Shown here piece by piece: positions 49,168 through 61,800 of a stretch of DNA of 64,000 nt; position 1 is the stretch's first letter, and each line of letters opens with the position of its first letter. The stretch is taken from the NCBI GenBank assembly GCA_027625915.1, contig JANTQA010000008.1:9222501-9286500 (forward strand), given 5' to 3'. The notes below the pieces were generated by a model, which saw only the letters and a program-made list of their open reading frames with translations, did no database searches and was not told the DNA's origin. Origin of the DNA: Anaeramoeba flamelloides. Taxonomy: Eukaryota; Metamonada; Anaeramoebidae. A program made the position numbers and the translations under genes.

Positions 49168-50741
49168 ATGACAAACCTCAACGAAACAACTGAAATTCCA
49201 ATCAAAGTCTATTTTAACAATAATTACCGAAGGTTTACAATTCCAAAAGAGTGCAGAATTTCGAATTTATTTAAAGTTCTTGAAGATGCACTGGGAATTA
49301 ATTTCATTGAAGAAAAGAATAAATACACGTTTCACTATTACGACGAAGAAGATGAGGTCGTAATTTTTTCTTCTGATCCTGAATTAAAAGAAGCACTAAA
49401 ATTTGCTTTACAGAATGATCCACCACTTTTTCGTTTTTCAATAACAACAGGTAATAACTTGATTCGAAGAAATTTTTTTTTTTTTTTTTTTTTTCTGACC
49501 ATTAATTTTTTTTATCTTCTCCTTTCTTAAAAATAGACAAATTCAGTTCAAGTGAAAACCAAAATGAAAAAGAAAAAGAAGAAAAAGAAAATATTGAGGA
49601 AAAAAAAGAACAAAAAACAACGGGTAATGATGGAGAACTAGTTTCTGATTTCCAATTTCCAGAAATAAAAATTGAACAATTACAACAAATACAAGATTTC
49701 ATCTTTGAAACCCAAGAAGAAGTTTTCCAATTAACAAAAAACAAAAGTATTAAAAAATGGACAAAATTTGAATTTATTAATATAATTGATCACTTCCAAC
49801 GTGTCGCCGTACAAAGTTCGAATGAAAAAGAAAAAGAAAACGAAAACGAAAACAAATTCCAAATTTCTGTCGAATTCTTTTTTGATTTATTCAATAAATC
49901 CAAAATTGAAGAAACTTCACAAGATCAAATAATAAAGCTTTTAAATACAATATCAAACAAAATAATTGAAATAAATAACAATTCAAATAACTTTCCATTT
50001 AAAATTCTTTTCCAAAGAATAACAGAATTACCAATTCAGTGTATAGTCAAAACCTTAAGTGGTAAAAAATGCTATCATACAAGGATGTATAAAAAAAATG
50101 AAAAAGAAAAAATAAAACAGGAAAAAATCAAAGGAAGAGGGAGAAGGAGAGGAAGAGGGAGAGGAAGAGGGAGAGGAAGAGGGAGAGGGAAACGCCATGG
50201 GAGAGGTGGTAGGAGGGGAAGAGGTGGGAAAGGAAGACATGGTAGAGGAGGGAGGAAGGGAAGAGGAAAAAATCACAAATTTAAAGGAGATATGAAGAAT
50301 GAATGGTACGACGAGTATCCACAAATTAATAAAGAAGATAATAAAATTACAAGCATACAGCAAAGCCAATTGGCTATTTATTTACAGTTGCCCCATAAAA
50401 AAGAATGGGAAAGAAAGCAATTAAAAAAACAAGAATTGAAAAATATAAAAACAATCGAAAAAATGGAGCGCAAAAAACAAAAAATGCTCTTTAGATTTGA
50501 AAAAAAAATGATCATGAGCCAATTACGTGAACAAAAAAAATTAGTTAAAAGTCAATTCAAACAAAACCGTAAAAAAATGAAAAATCAAACAAACCATATT
50601 TTCGATGATTCCCAGTATGATCAACAACTTATCATTCTCCAAAACATTGGCTTTCAGAACCATGAACTTAATCTAAAATATTTAAAACTTTTTAATGGAA
50701 ATCTCAACAAAACAACAAACGCACTACTTGAAAAAAAATAA
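49168..50741 (+). CDS. PB1 / RG-rich / UBA protein, p62/NBR1-like ends, 2 exons, 495 aa
   Basis: Exons 49168-49450 and 49537-50741, joined in phase 1 across an 86 bp T-rich intron (donor CAG|GTAATA, acceptor AAATAG|ACA). The combined frame is open from end to end. Residues about 10-95 form a PB1 domain: a lysine in the first strand (IPIKVYF) and an acidic OPCA-type loop (YYDEEDEVVIFSSDPEL). Residues about 96-277 are Glu/Lys-rich, then helical. At about 294-345 lies an Arg/Gly tract of the RG/RGG type. A charged coiled-coil follows, and the last 45 residues form a UBA-like domain (LIILQNIGF, then NKTTNALL). PB1 plus UBA is the plan of the autophagy receptors p62 and NBR1, which polymerise through PB1 and bind ubiquitin through UBA. 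No ZZ finger or FW domain is visible. DEYPQI, after the RG tract, fits a loose LC3-interacting motif. The receptor role is inference. Confidence 0.78.
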
Positions 50742-51198
50742 TAATATTTGGCCATTTAGAGAAATGCTTATTACATGTTTTTAAAGTTTTTTATCCAATT
50801 CAGGATATTTTGTGATTTAAATAAACATCTATTTATTTTCATCATTTTTGATCATTTCTCTTTGTATTATTTTTATTAATATTAGGATTTTGAAGTAATC
50901 TTTTCACATAAAATGAATTACGAAACAGAAATTCCAAGATATTTTTTTGTTTAAATTTTAAAGATCAGTAGTATTTTGAGGTCATATTTTTGCTGAATAA
51001 GAATTACGGAAGAGAAATTACAGAAAATGAATTACTGAACAGAAATTTCAAAATAGATGATTTTTGAGAAATTAAAAGATCTTAAAATCAAAAAATATAC
51101 TTGAATTTAAAAAAATGGAAACAAAACAAAAAAAAAATAGTTTTGGCTTTCATTTTTTCAATTACTGGGTCTTATCATGACGAGGAACATACAGCCAA

Positions 51199-51593
51199 TC
51201 CAAGGCTACTATGAAAATTTATCAATATCAAATTTTGATGTTGATATAGATTTTTAAATCTAAGAATCTAATAATAAGAAAGCCCATATTGAAAAAAAAT
51301 TTCCTAATAAGTCAATATTCAAGAATTTTTTCTGATTTTCAAAAAATAAATTTTCAGAACCCAAAATGACTCTAAAAATCGAAAATTCATTAAGAAACGA
51401 CAAAAAATTTTCTCACTAAAAAATGAATTTATTTTTCGATCACATTAGAAGAATATTTTTAATATCAACTCATTTATGAAAAAATATTTTCAATATGAGC
51501 TTTCTTATTATTAGATTCTTAGATTTAAAAATCTATATCAAAATCAAATTTTGATATTGATAAAATTTCATAGTAGCCTTGGAACAACTGTAA
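51199..51593. repeat. foldback J, about 395 bp, near-identical arms
   Basis: The left arm begins TCCAAGGCTACTATGAAAAT and the right arm ends ATTTCATAGTAGCCTTGGA. The pairing continues for about 97 bp with few mismatches (AATCTAATAATAAGAAAGC facing GCTTTCTTATTATTAGATT). A loop of about 200 bp separates the arms. Confidence 0.82.
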
Positions 51594-51895
51594 TTTGTTA
51601 ATACATATCATTTTTAATTCAATTTCTAATCTTCATAAGAATTCTTGATACCGGATAGGTTCATATAAATAAGTTGTTCTTTAGTTCAGTTGCTAAAAAA
51701 AAATTATTTTCATATCTCATCAAAATTTTTTATATTCAAATAAGGTTTCTTCACATTGAGGTATTTTGTGATTGGGCTTTCAAATTATAATATTACTTTT
51801 AAATTATTTTTGTTTGTCCTTTTTAATTGAGACTTTAATTTTGTAAATAAAAAAAATTATCAAATAATTCTATTTCCAAGTAGAAATTACATAAT

Positions 51896-52435
51896 AGAAA
51901 CCCCATTCCAAGTATTTTTGACACACCCAAAATCAAAAATTGGCAAAAAAAAACCCAATTTATTATCTTTTTCCAAATATAATATAAAACCACATTTAAG
52001 TTACCCAATATTAATACTTTTATCAGGTAACCATTTTAATTCAAAAAAATAGAAAAAAATATAAAAGGAAAAAATTAAAATCGATCTGTCCAAAATGATG
52101 AAAAGAGTTGAACAAAAAATTGTATTCCTAAATTTGTTAAAATTTCCACCAGCAATTTTTGATGGATCAAATGATAAGATAACATCAATTAATTGTATGT
52201 GACTTTTCTATTTGTAAAAATCAACAGTTGCTTTTCTATCAACCACTGTGAAAAAAATTTACTGTTTTAAAGAAGTATATTTAATAACAATAAAAAAGGA
52301 AATGAAAACAAAACAAAAAAGACAAAAAATAGAATAGTTTTTAAAATTTAAATTATTTCCAAATTAAATGTAAAGAGCAGTATTATTATTTTTTTAACTG
52401 TTTAAACTGTGTCCAAAATTTTGGATTTTTTTTTT
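51896..52435 (+). repeat. family C MITE, copy 2
   Basis: AGAAACCCCATTCCAAGTAT at the left and GTGTCCAAAATTTTGGATTT at the right are inverse copies. The interior is collinear with 2736-3261. Confidence 0.75.
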
Positions 52436-54045
52436 TATTTTTGATAAAATGATTTTTCAAAAATTAAATTAAGTGAAATAAAATATTTCATAAATTACAG
52501 AAAAAAATTTCAAAAACAAATCAGCGCTCAATATATAGAGTAATAACTTTTGATTTTTTAATTACATTCTCTTTCAAATTGATGAATTATAGAAAAATTA
52601 TAGAATTTATTTCACAATATTTTTTTTATTTCTGAATCAAAATAATGGACAATTCTTATTATCTCTGCTTTCATTATGGTTTTGTGAAAAAGAAATATGC
52701 CACTTTTATATCTTAAGGTCCCCCAATAACACATTAAAACATACTAGATCGACTTCAAACATTACTAAACATTATCATAAAGAAAAATAATTGATTATCT
52801 TTTCCTTGATAATACATCTGGTTGTGATATTTTTTGCATATTTTCCTTTATTAAATAAATTTTATATTAATTTATAAACTTAGTTTGAAACTAAGTTAAA
52901 TAATTTTTTTTTCAGATATCAATTATTTTTTCATATTGGGATTTGAAGAAGAAAGAAAAGATAACTATAATAATACAGATCAATGGATTGTTGAGATTCA
53001 TCAGAAGTAAATTTAATAATCAATAGGTTTTTCTTAAAAATTTAAAAAACTCAAATTCAAAGGGGGCCATTGAGAAAAACAACAATGTTCGTTTTGATCT
53101 TCTATTGGCATTTGAATACTAAATAGAAAACAATTTTCACTTCTCTTTCCATACTTTTCTTTAATAAACCAAGGGCCCAAACGAAGTGTGTTGGTATTTA
53201 TGTTCTCTATTTGAAAAAGGAAATTCAAATGAAGTGAAAATTTTTCACATTTTTTTTTTGACATATCAAGATCAAAGATAGAATATATTCACAATAGAAA
53301 TTAAACATGATCTTTTAAAAATCATTTCGACTCTTTCAATAAACATTAGTATAACACCTTTTTACCAAGTGACTCAAGATCTTGTAATTAAAAAAATATT
53401 TACAAATGATTTACCTGTTGTAAAAAAAAATTGAAAAATGTTAAAAAATGGTTTCAATTTTGAAAATTCCCAAAATAAATTTTTCCCTGTTTCACTTTTT
53501 TTCCAGAACAGTAAAACCCATCCAAACCTTTTAAACACATGTAATTCACCTATTTCTAACTGAGCTCCTTTGACTGGAAAATGATTTAGTATGTAAAATT
53601 TATTTTTTTATAGGATATTTTAAAAACAGAATTACCAATTTAATGATTGTATGGGAGTATTTCTACTCTTTCTATTATTATTTTGTCCATTTATCCCAAC
53701 ACTATAAATAAACCAAATATAAACATTTTCAACAAACTTTTTTTGAAATATCATTTTAAAGAATAAAGCAAGCAAAGTAGTTTGTAAAAAAATTATGAAA
53801 AAATTAATTGTTTTTCTTTTAAAAGTTAAAATAATAAATAGTTTTGAATTTGTTTGAAAAACTAAAAAAAATTTAAATTTAAAATCGAAATTTTTATTAA
53901 AAAAATTTTAAGAGTTCAAATCTTAGAATTACCAAGGTTTTTTTTTTTTTTTTTTTAAAATTAATTTGTTCTGTTTGACTCCGAATTAACAGAAACTACA
54001 AAAAAAAAATAAACATTAGGAATTAAATATTAAATATTGCAAATT

Positions 54046-55775
54046 TTAATTATTGGCAACATATTCGACAGAATTGGCCATTAAAAGTGCGCCATCTGTT
54101 TTGCGATTCCATAAGTTATGATTTGGGTTGCCTGTTGATTGTGCTAGGGCCATACTAGAAACAGGCCATAAATTTAAAGCAACCACTGAACCAAAATTTT
54201 CTTTTAATTTTGATGTTGAAACTAAAATGTTTCCATCTTTCCAATTTGCTATTACCTTAACAGACGAACTTTGCTCTTCAGTTTTCGATTCAATGTGGCC
54301 AGAATCTTCACCGCCATCAAAAGATTTCACTCCATTCATAATATCATGTTCAGACATAAAACTACCTAAATTAATTTGCTTTCCACTTAAATAATTTCCC
54401 TTAGCTATTGGGATAAACCCATCATTGATAATTCTTCCTTTCAACTTACCACAATAATCTGATCCTTTAATCATCGTTGTACATGTACAAATTACCAATC
54501 CTCTACCTGACTCAACATATGTAGCAAGTCGTTTTCCAACTAAAACAGGATTCCTAAATTATTTAGAAATTAATAAAGTAAAGAAAAATAAAGAAAGAAA
54601 AATAAAGAATGATAAATAATTATTCAATAATTTTTTTTGGATCAAATTATTTTTGTTTTACAAAGTTTTTCCTTTGATATTTGTTTTCCTTCTAAACTCT
54701 CTCGTTTTCTTATTTTCTTAAATAATTTTTTTTAAAAAAATTACGATAATTTCTTGTGATATTGTTTTTGATTAATTTTTTTGTAGCAAAACTAAAAATA
54801 GGTTTTCGGAATTTGAACACAAAAAACTTAGCATGGTGAATCTATTTTAAATTGAGTATAGATTTTTTCAAATAGCAAAATCTACCCTTTTTTTGAGAAA
54901 ATTTACCAGATAGATTTTTCTAAAAAAAGATAAACTTTATCAATTATTCAAAATCGTTTTTAGATATATTTTTTATTGGTTAATGGAAAATATCAGCCCA
55001 AAATAGTTTTTTGGTGATTATTTCGATTATATTTTAAAAAATTTATTAATTAAAAATTTATGTTGTTTTAGAGGTTTACTCTATTTATTGTACTATTTTG
55101 GAGAATATTCAAAAGTATCAAATTTTAATTGGGCTTGTTTTCTTCAAATAAAATGATTTTTAAAAAATTTTTTAACAATGTTTTCTAATTAAAAAATTTG
55201 GGAAGAGATCTTTAAAAATAATTTTTTCTTTTGAAAACTTTTTCCAATTAAAAATTTAATAAAACTACAGGCTACGAAATAAAAATACAATAATAAAAGA
55301 TGGTTTGGTTTTTGTTTGATGTTAATTGAAAAATAAAAAAAAAAATTGACAATTTTTGAATTTAAATTGACAAACTTAGTAATAAAATTGAGTTTCATTT
55401 AAAAAAATTCATATTTCATATAACGAACCTAAAATATAAGTTAAATACAATCAAAACGTTTAGATCAAAAATTCAAAAATATTAGTGATGCCTTGCATAT
55501 AAATTTAATTTTATTGATTGATTTTATTTTAAGAGAAGTAGTAAACTTGCCATTTTTTCTAAAGAAAAATCAAATAAAAAGTATTTTAAAACTTAAAATA
55601 AGGTGGTTGATATACCCTCAAAAAGACAAAAGAGAATAGATTTTTCATTCGATTAAAAAATCAAAGTTTTCAAGTTATTAATCCATGGAAATAATAACAG
55701 GTTTTAGCAACTGAAAAATAACTTTTAATAAAAAATTAACCTCTTTGGGTCTGTAAATTACTTTTGGATAAAGAT

Positions 55776-55833
<58 letters not shown>

Positions 55834-58800
55834 GGTATTTCCAAAAAAGTGGAACATTTTTTTTTACATTTCATAAAAAATAATCTTTATTAGTGGAGGT
55901 ATTCGTTAATTGATAATATCAAATTAAGTTTAATATTAATACCGATTGAATCAATGGCTAAGGTATTTATTTCAAAATATTTTCAAAGAAATATTTCCAA
56001 AAAATGAAAAAAAAAATAGCACTTTTTTTGGAGAAAACAATATATAACCAATTTCAATAAAAAACTAGAAATATGGAAAGGGTACAAATGTTTTTTTTAA
56101 ACAACCAAATGCAGTTATATGTTTTCCATTCTATTTGAAAATTTGTTGAGATTAAACAAATCATGAAAACGGTTTTTTCAATCAAAAAGAAAATAATAAA
56201 CACCAACTTCCACACCTAAAAAATATCAGATAAAATCGAGATCAGAAAATTTATTATCTTTTATTTATATAATACAATACTAATAGACAAATTGAATTAT
56301 TATCAAGAATCTATAAATAGTAGTTAATGATTTTGTATATTTGTTTACCTTTTTGAAGATTGAGTTTAATAAATATATTTTAAAATAAATTTGCCCCACT
56401 TTTTTGGAAATAGCTTATAAATATATATTATCGAAAAAAAATTTAAATTTAATTTTAATGAGATATTTATTTTGATTTGATTTATTTATACGTTTTTTTA
56501 AAGATTTTACGTTTCTAGATTTCAATAATGCCTTCTACAGAAAAATTTGATTAATTTTGAGAATTGAACCAAAAAATTGAACAAGACATAATTTCAAATT
56601 TCAAATTACAAAAGAAGATAAAACTCAAAACGAAATTAGAAATTCTGCGGTTTGGAACAAATTTCAGATTATTTAAAATTTCCCAAAAAAAAAAAATAGA
56701 TGAAAATATTAATTGTTAGAGTTAAAAATTTAAATAATTTTCGACAAAACTTGAGAATAAATAAACTAAAATTCAAAATTTTCCACACAGCTAAAACGTT
56801 CCAAACAATCACAATAATACAATTTCATTGAAATTGAAAATAATTTTGATTTTGGTCAAATATGAAAATCATTTTTTCATCTTTTAATTTTTGTTTTCAT
56901 TTCATTGTTTGAATTACGTAACGTAATTTGTTTCATCCATCAAAATTTTTCTACAAGGTTTATATTAGGTTAAAGTCAAGTTGTTCCAAATAAAAGAACT
57001 CAAATAAAATTAGTTGGTAGTATCTAACCTTTGATCGATCAATATTCCTAATAGAATTTCAACAAATTTACTAATGTATTTTTTGTTTTGCTCTCTCCAA
57101 AATTTTTAACACACCCATGATTTATTTGTATTGATAATTATTTATTTATTGTTTTGTGAGTATTGTAATTCATAAATAAGTGTTAACATTTCAATTAGTG
57201 AATGGTTCTAATTTGGTATTTCTTCTTGAATTGATTAAATAAGTTTTTTTCTTCACAAATCAAATTTTGGTGTGTTAAAAATTTTGAATTGGGGTTTAGA
57301 TCTGGGTGTCAAGTCAAGAATACCTTAAAATCTTTAGGCATAATAACAATACCAATAAACAGTAGTGCTGAAAGTGCCGTAGAGTACAGTAGAGTGCCTA
57401 GCTTTTCCAGAATTTAAAAGAATAGAGTAAAATCTCAGATTTTTCTCAATTCTTTTGAATTCTGGAAAAGCTAACTGCAGTTTTTTTTAATTTAAGAAAT
57501 TAAAAAAAACCTAACGGCTATAAGATGGAATTAATTTCTCCCTTCAAAATAAGAAAATACAAAAATAAAAAAAAAAAAAAATTAATATCTTAGAATTAAT
57601 ACTTTTTGGAAATTTGAAGCGGGACTGAAGTGATTTTTAATTCAAATATTTTATAAAAAAAATATTTTTTGTAAAGATTGTTTTGTTTCTCTAGTATTAC
57701 TGAATTTTGATTAAAAAAAAATTTGAAAAAAACATTTCTAATTTTTTTTAGAGAATCTCATTTCACAATTTAAGATAGAGTCAAAATATCATTTCAAAAT
57801 ATGAGAAAAAATTTTGAAAAGTCTTTGTTATCCAAACATATTACAAACATAACAAATATTTTTTTATATTTTAACTTATTTCTTTATCAAATAATAAATT
57901 TTGTTTATGAAAAAATTAAAAACTAAACGTATTTTTCAAAAAAAAAAGATCAAATTTTTAATGGAATGTTAAAAATTATTTTCTGGCAATTGGCAAATCA
58001 TCTTAAGTTTATTAAACTCAGTAAAGAGAATACTTGATTTTTTTTTTTTTTTTTATTATAAATGTTATGTTTTTCCAAATATGGTTTGTAAAATTTCAAA
58101 AAAATTCATTAATTTTCTCAAAGTTTATCAGTTTTTTGATTTTGTATGCCAACTTCTCTCTTAACTTATGATTGGACTTTTTTGATAACAATTTAATATT
58201 TTCAAATCATTTGGAAAGTGGCAAAATTCTGATGTTAAAATTGAAAGAGGTACAAAAAATGTAAATTTTTTTGAATTAACTCAACAAACTGTCTCACTAA
58301 AACAAAATATGTAAAAAAAAAAAAAACAACTTTCTTTAAAAAATCATTTGGAATATCTTCTTAGGATATCAGTTTAATTATTTTGTCCAGGTTGGAAATG
58401 GATTTAAATCAAATAATCATACATTAACAACGATTAAGCTATTCCCAAAAAAGAGTGACAGATTTATTTTTAAATATCTATATTAAACTCAATTCTCATG
58501 AAACTATTGAAATATACAAAATTATTAACAATCATTTCTTGATTTTTGATTAATAATTCAATTCGTTTGTTAGTATGACATTACATAAATAAAAGATATT
58601 CAAGTTTCTGAGCTCTATTTTATATGATATTTTTTAAATAGTTAAAATTGATGTTTATTTTTTTCTTTTTGATTGTAAAATAATCATTTCCTAAGAGGTT
58701 TAATCTCTACAAAATTCCCAATAGAATAAAAAGCTTATAACTGTATTTTATTGTTTTAAAAAATCATTTGTGTACTTGCCATATTGCCCGTTTTTTATTG

Positions 58801-61800
58801 AAATTAGCCGTGCATTGTGTTTACCAAAAAAAGTGTTTTGTTTTTTTCTTCATTTATTGGAAAATATTTCAATGAATATATTTTGAAATAAATACCTGTG
58901 CTGTTGATTCAATTCAGTATTAATATTTCACTTAATTTGGCCTTAGCAATTTACGAATAGATCTACAAACAAAGAGAATTTTTTATGAAATATAAAAAAA
59001 AACTGCCCCACTTTTTTGGAAATATCTTATAAACCCAACATTTGAAAGATAGGAAATGGGTGTAAATCAAATAATCGTGCATTAGTAATGATAAAAATAG
59101 AAACCCGAAATTTTAGTTATTCGTGATGATTTAAATTTCCATTTCATTTATTTTTCAAGCCAATTTTTATAAATTTTTGTGAATGCTATTTTTAAATCAA
59201 TGATTATTTGATTTAAAAAACAAATCAAAATAAAATAATTTGCCCAAGATATATCAAATTATATTCAAATGGTTTTTATAATAATTCTCAAAAAAGTTAT
59301 TAATAATAATTTTTTTATAAAAAAAAAACATTTACATAAAATTATGATTATTAATTCAAAAGAATGAAAAATAAAATTAAGAAACCGATATATACAGCTA
59401 CCTTAAAAAAGTATGGACTTTTTAAAACTTTCAAGTTTTTTGTTTTAAAATAGCAAGGTATTTTTTTTTTAAAAAAAAGAGTTTTAATTCCCCCTCCAAC
59501 CCCTGTCACATGTTCAAAAGATTATTTCTTTCTTTTTATTCAAATAAAAAAGTAAGAAAACATGGTTTTTATGAAAACTATTCCTGATTTTTTTAAAATT
59601 TTATATTTTTTTGAAAAATTTTAATTTTATTAATCATAAAAAAAAAAAGTCCTTACATTTTTTTTAAATAACTGTATTTAAAGTTTTTATCTAAAACTAT
59701 TTTTCAAAAATTTTGACACAATTTAGAATGTTAATGGGGATTGTTTTGAGTGTTTATCTCATATTCTTATCAAAACAATATTTTCAAATTTTAGATCAGA
59801 ATCATTTTTTCTAATTTTGCAAATTTTTGCTTTGCTTTTTCAAATTTTTGTTTTTCTTTTTCAAAAATTTGATTTCTTTTTGTTTTTCTTTTTCTTTTTT
59901 TTGTTTTTTTTGAAAAATTTTTTTTTTTCAAAAGATCAAGTTGAAAGAAAAAAAAAAAGATCTTCGAAAAGACAAATAATCACTATGAAAATTTTGACTA
60001 TGTGATGTATTTTAAAATGAATTTAATTATTAACCAAAAATCTGGTTGTTAACTTTTTTTCAGTAAAAGTTCAGTAATAAAAAATGGTAATGCTCATTTC
60101 AAAAATTGTGACTCACCTTTTTTTAGTTTTTTGGTTTTATTTAATTTTTTAAAATATCAGGTTTTTATATATTTAGAATGATTTAAAAGTGAACCACAAC
60201 CCAGATTTAATTATTTGTTGTTCTTGAATACAAGAGGATATATTTTTTTTTTCAATTTATTATTTCAGATGAGTCACATTTTTGAAATGGAGTTTATAAT
60301 TTAATATTACATTCCAATATTCTGAGATTTAATTCGAGAGAACTTTTAAATTTCTGAACATTAAATAATTTTAATTTTTTTGGATTAATAATTTATTCAT
60401 AACTACCAAATTTTATGCAAATTAAAAGATAATACAATGAGTGTCTCTATGATAATTGTTTTTAATGCAATCTTTGGCTTTGGCCACCACTTTTATATCA
60501 ATACAACTTCATAATAACAAACATATTTGGAAGTTGAATTCAAATAATAAAAGGAGTTTTTTTAGTCAACAATTATTCAATATTTGTTGAAACATTTGAC
60601 TAATTTTAAGATCTAAGAAAAGAACTACTGTGATCTCAATATTAGAAGGGGATCTCTTCATACTTTTATTGATCTGGCTTGGTATAAAAAAATACTGAAT
60701 TACTTTTTGGAGTTAATTAATTCTCTTCTATTAATTGAAAGATATTTTCTTTTTAGGTTTCTGTGGTTACCTTAATGTTTCGAATTAAAAAAATAATTCA
60801 ACTTTTTTTCCATTACTATCTTTTTCTTTCTTAATTAAACGATATTTCCTACTTATTGAAAAGAAAAAAAATTAGAGAATAAAATGAAAAGTAATTTCAG
60901 AAAAATTATCTCCAGCAGAGTAGATCCAATGTGAAAAAGGAACAAAAAGATTCAATCAAAAAAAAAAATAAAAGTGTGAACAAAAGGTTTTTAAAATTAT
61001 CCTTTAAAACAGTTTACAAACGCAAATAAACCTATTTCCAGTCCTCTATCAAAAATTTTTTGGTTACACTTTTTTAAAATAACTTGAACAACCTTTCAGT
61101 TTGGCTCTTATTGCTTGGATTTATTTGGGAAAAAAATTGGATTTAAAGATCTTTCATTTGCACTTAAATTAACACTTTCTTTGCGATAATATGACTTGAT
61201 ATTTTCGTTGGAGACTTTTATTACGAAGAAATTCAAATTATCAATAACAATTTCTAATTATCGATTTTTTTTTTTTTGGAAATTTTTGTGTAACCCCATA
61301 AGTCAAAAAGAAGGGGGAGAAAAAAAAAAAAAAAACTTTAACGATTTGAAGGTATAAAAAGTTCTGAACAAAGTACAAAAGAACTTTGAGTCGAAAAATT
61401 GTTTTCTCAAATAAAGTAAAACCATTTTAAAAAAGTGTGACAAAAAGTTTTCAAAATTATCCTTTAAAACAGTCAACAAACTTAAATCGAACTGTTTTCA
61501 GGTCTTTTATTATAAAACTTTTTATGTGACACTTTTTTAAAATCAATTTCGCAGGTTTGAAAGTTATTTCTTTTCAAAAAAAAAATTAAACAAAAGAAAA
61601 GATTAGAAAAAAAAAAAAAAAAAAAAAAAAAATATATATTTAAGAAAGGATAAAAGAAGAGAATTTACTTAAAGTCAAAGCCAGAATAAACAAAAATAGC
61701 ATCGTAACTTAACATATTGCTTATTGAAGGAGATTCTTGGTGAGCGTTTATAATATCAACGTGTTTGATTCCTGTTGATTGGATCGATAGCTTAACGTCT

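Larger units (their letters stand above)
50742..54045. other. 3.3 kb gene-free region between convergent genes
   Basis: Lies between the PB1/UBA gene (+) and the BTB gene (-), so it holds both 3' ends. It contains foldback J and a family C element. No gene was recognised; a 76-codon minus-strand ORF at 53034-53264 has no known domain. Confidence 0.65.
54554..61668 (-). other. giant intron (7,115 bp) of the BTB-BACK/GATase-like gene
   Basis: GT-AG intron (GTAAAT at its 5' end near 61668, TTTAG at its 3' end at 54554) between the exons of the BTB gene. It contains a compound microsatellite, two inverted copies of family E, one copy each of B, D and H, a pair of family L units and a poly-A run at about 61605-61632. 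No other gene was recognised inside it. The intron is about 80 times longer than the intron of the PB1/UBA gene next door. Confidence 0.8.

Noticed and set aside
50085-50741. A separate 218-codon gene starting at 50085
   Set aside because: The frame is open upstream to the splice acceptor at 49536 and continues the PB1 exon in phase, so this is the C-terminal part of a longer protein.
54046-54498. An independent 150-codon gene
   Set aside because: It has no ATG at its start, opens upstream to a TTTAG acceptor and completes the fold begun in the BTB exon, so it was taken as exon 2.
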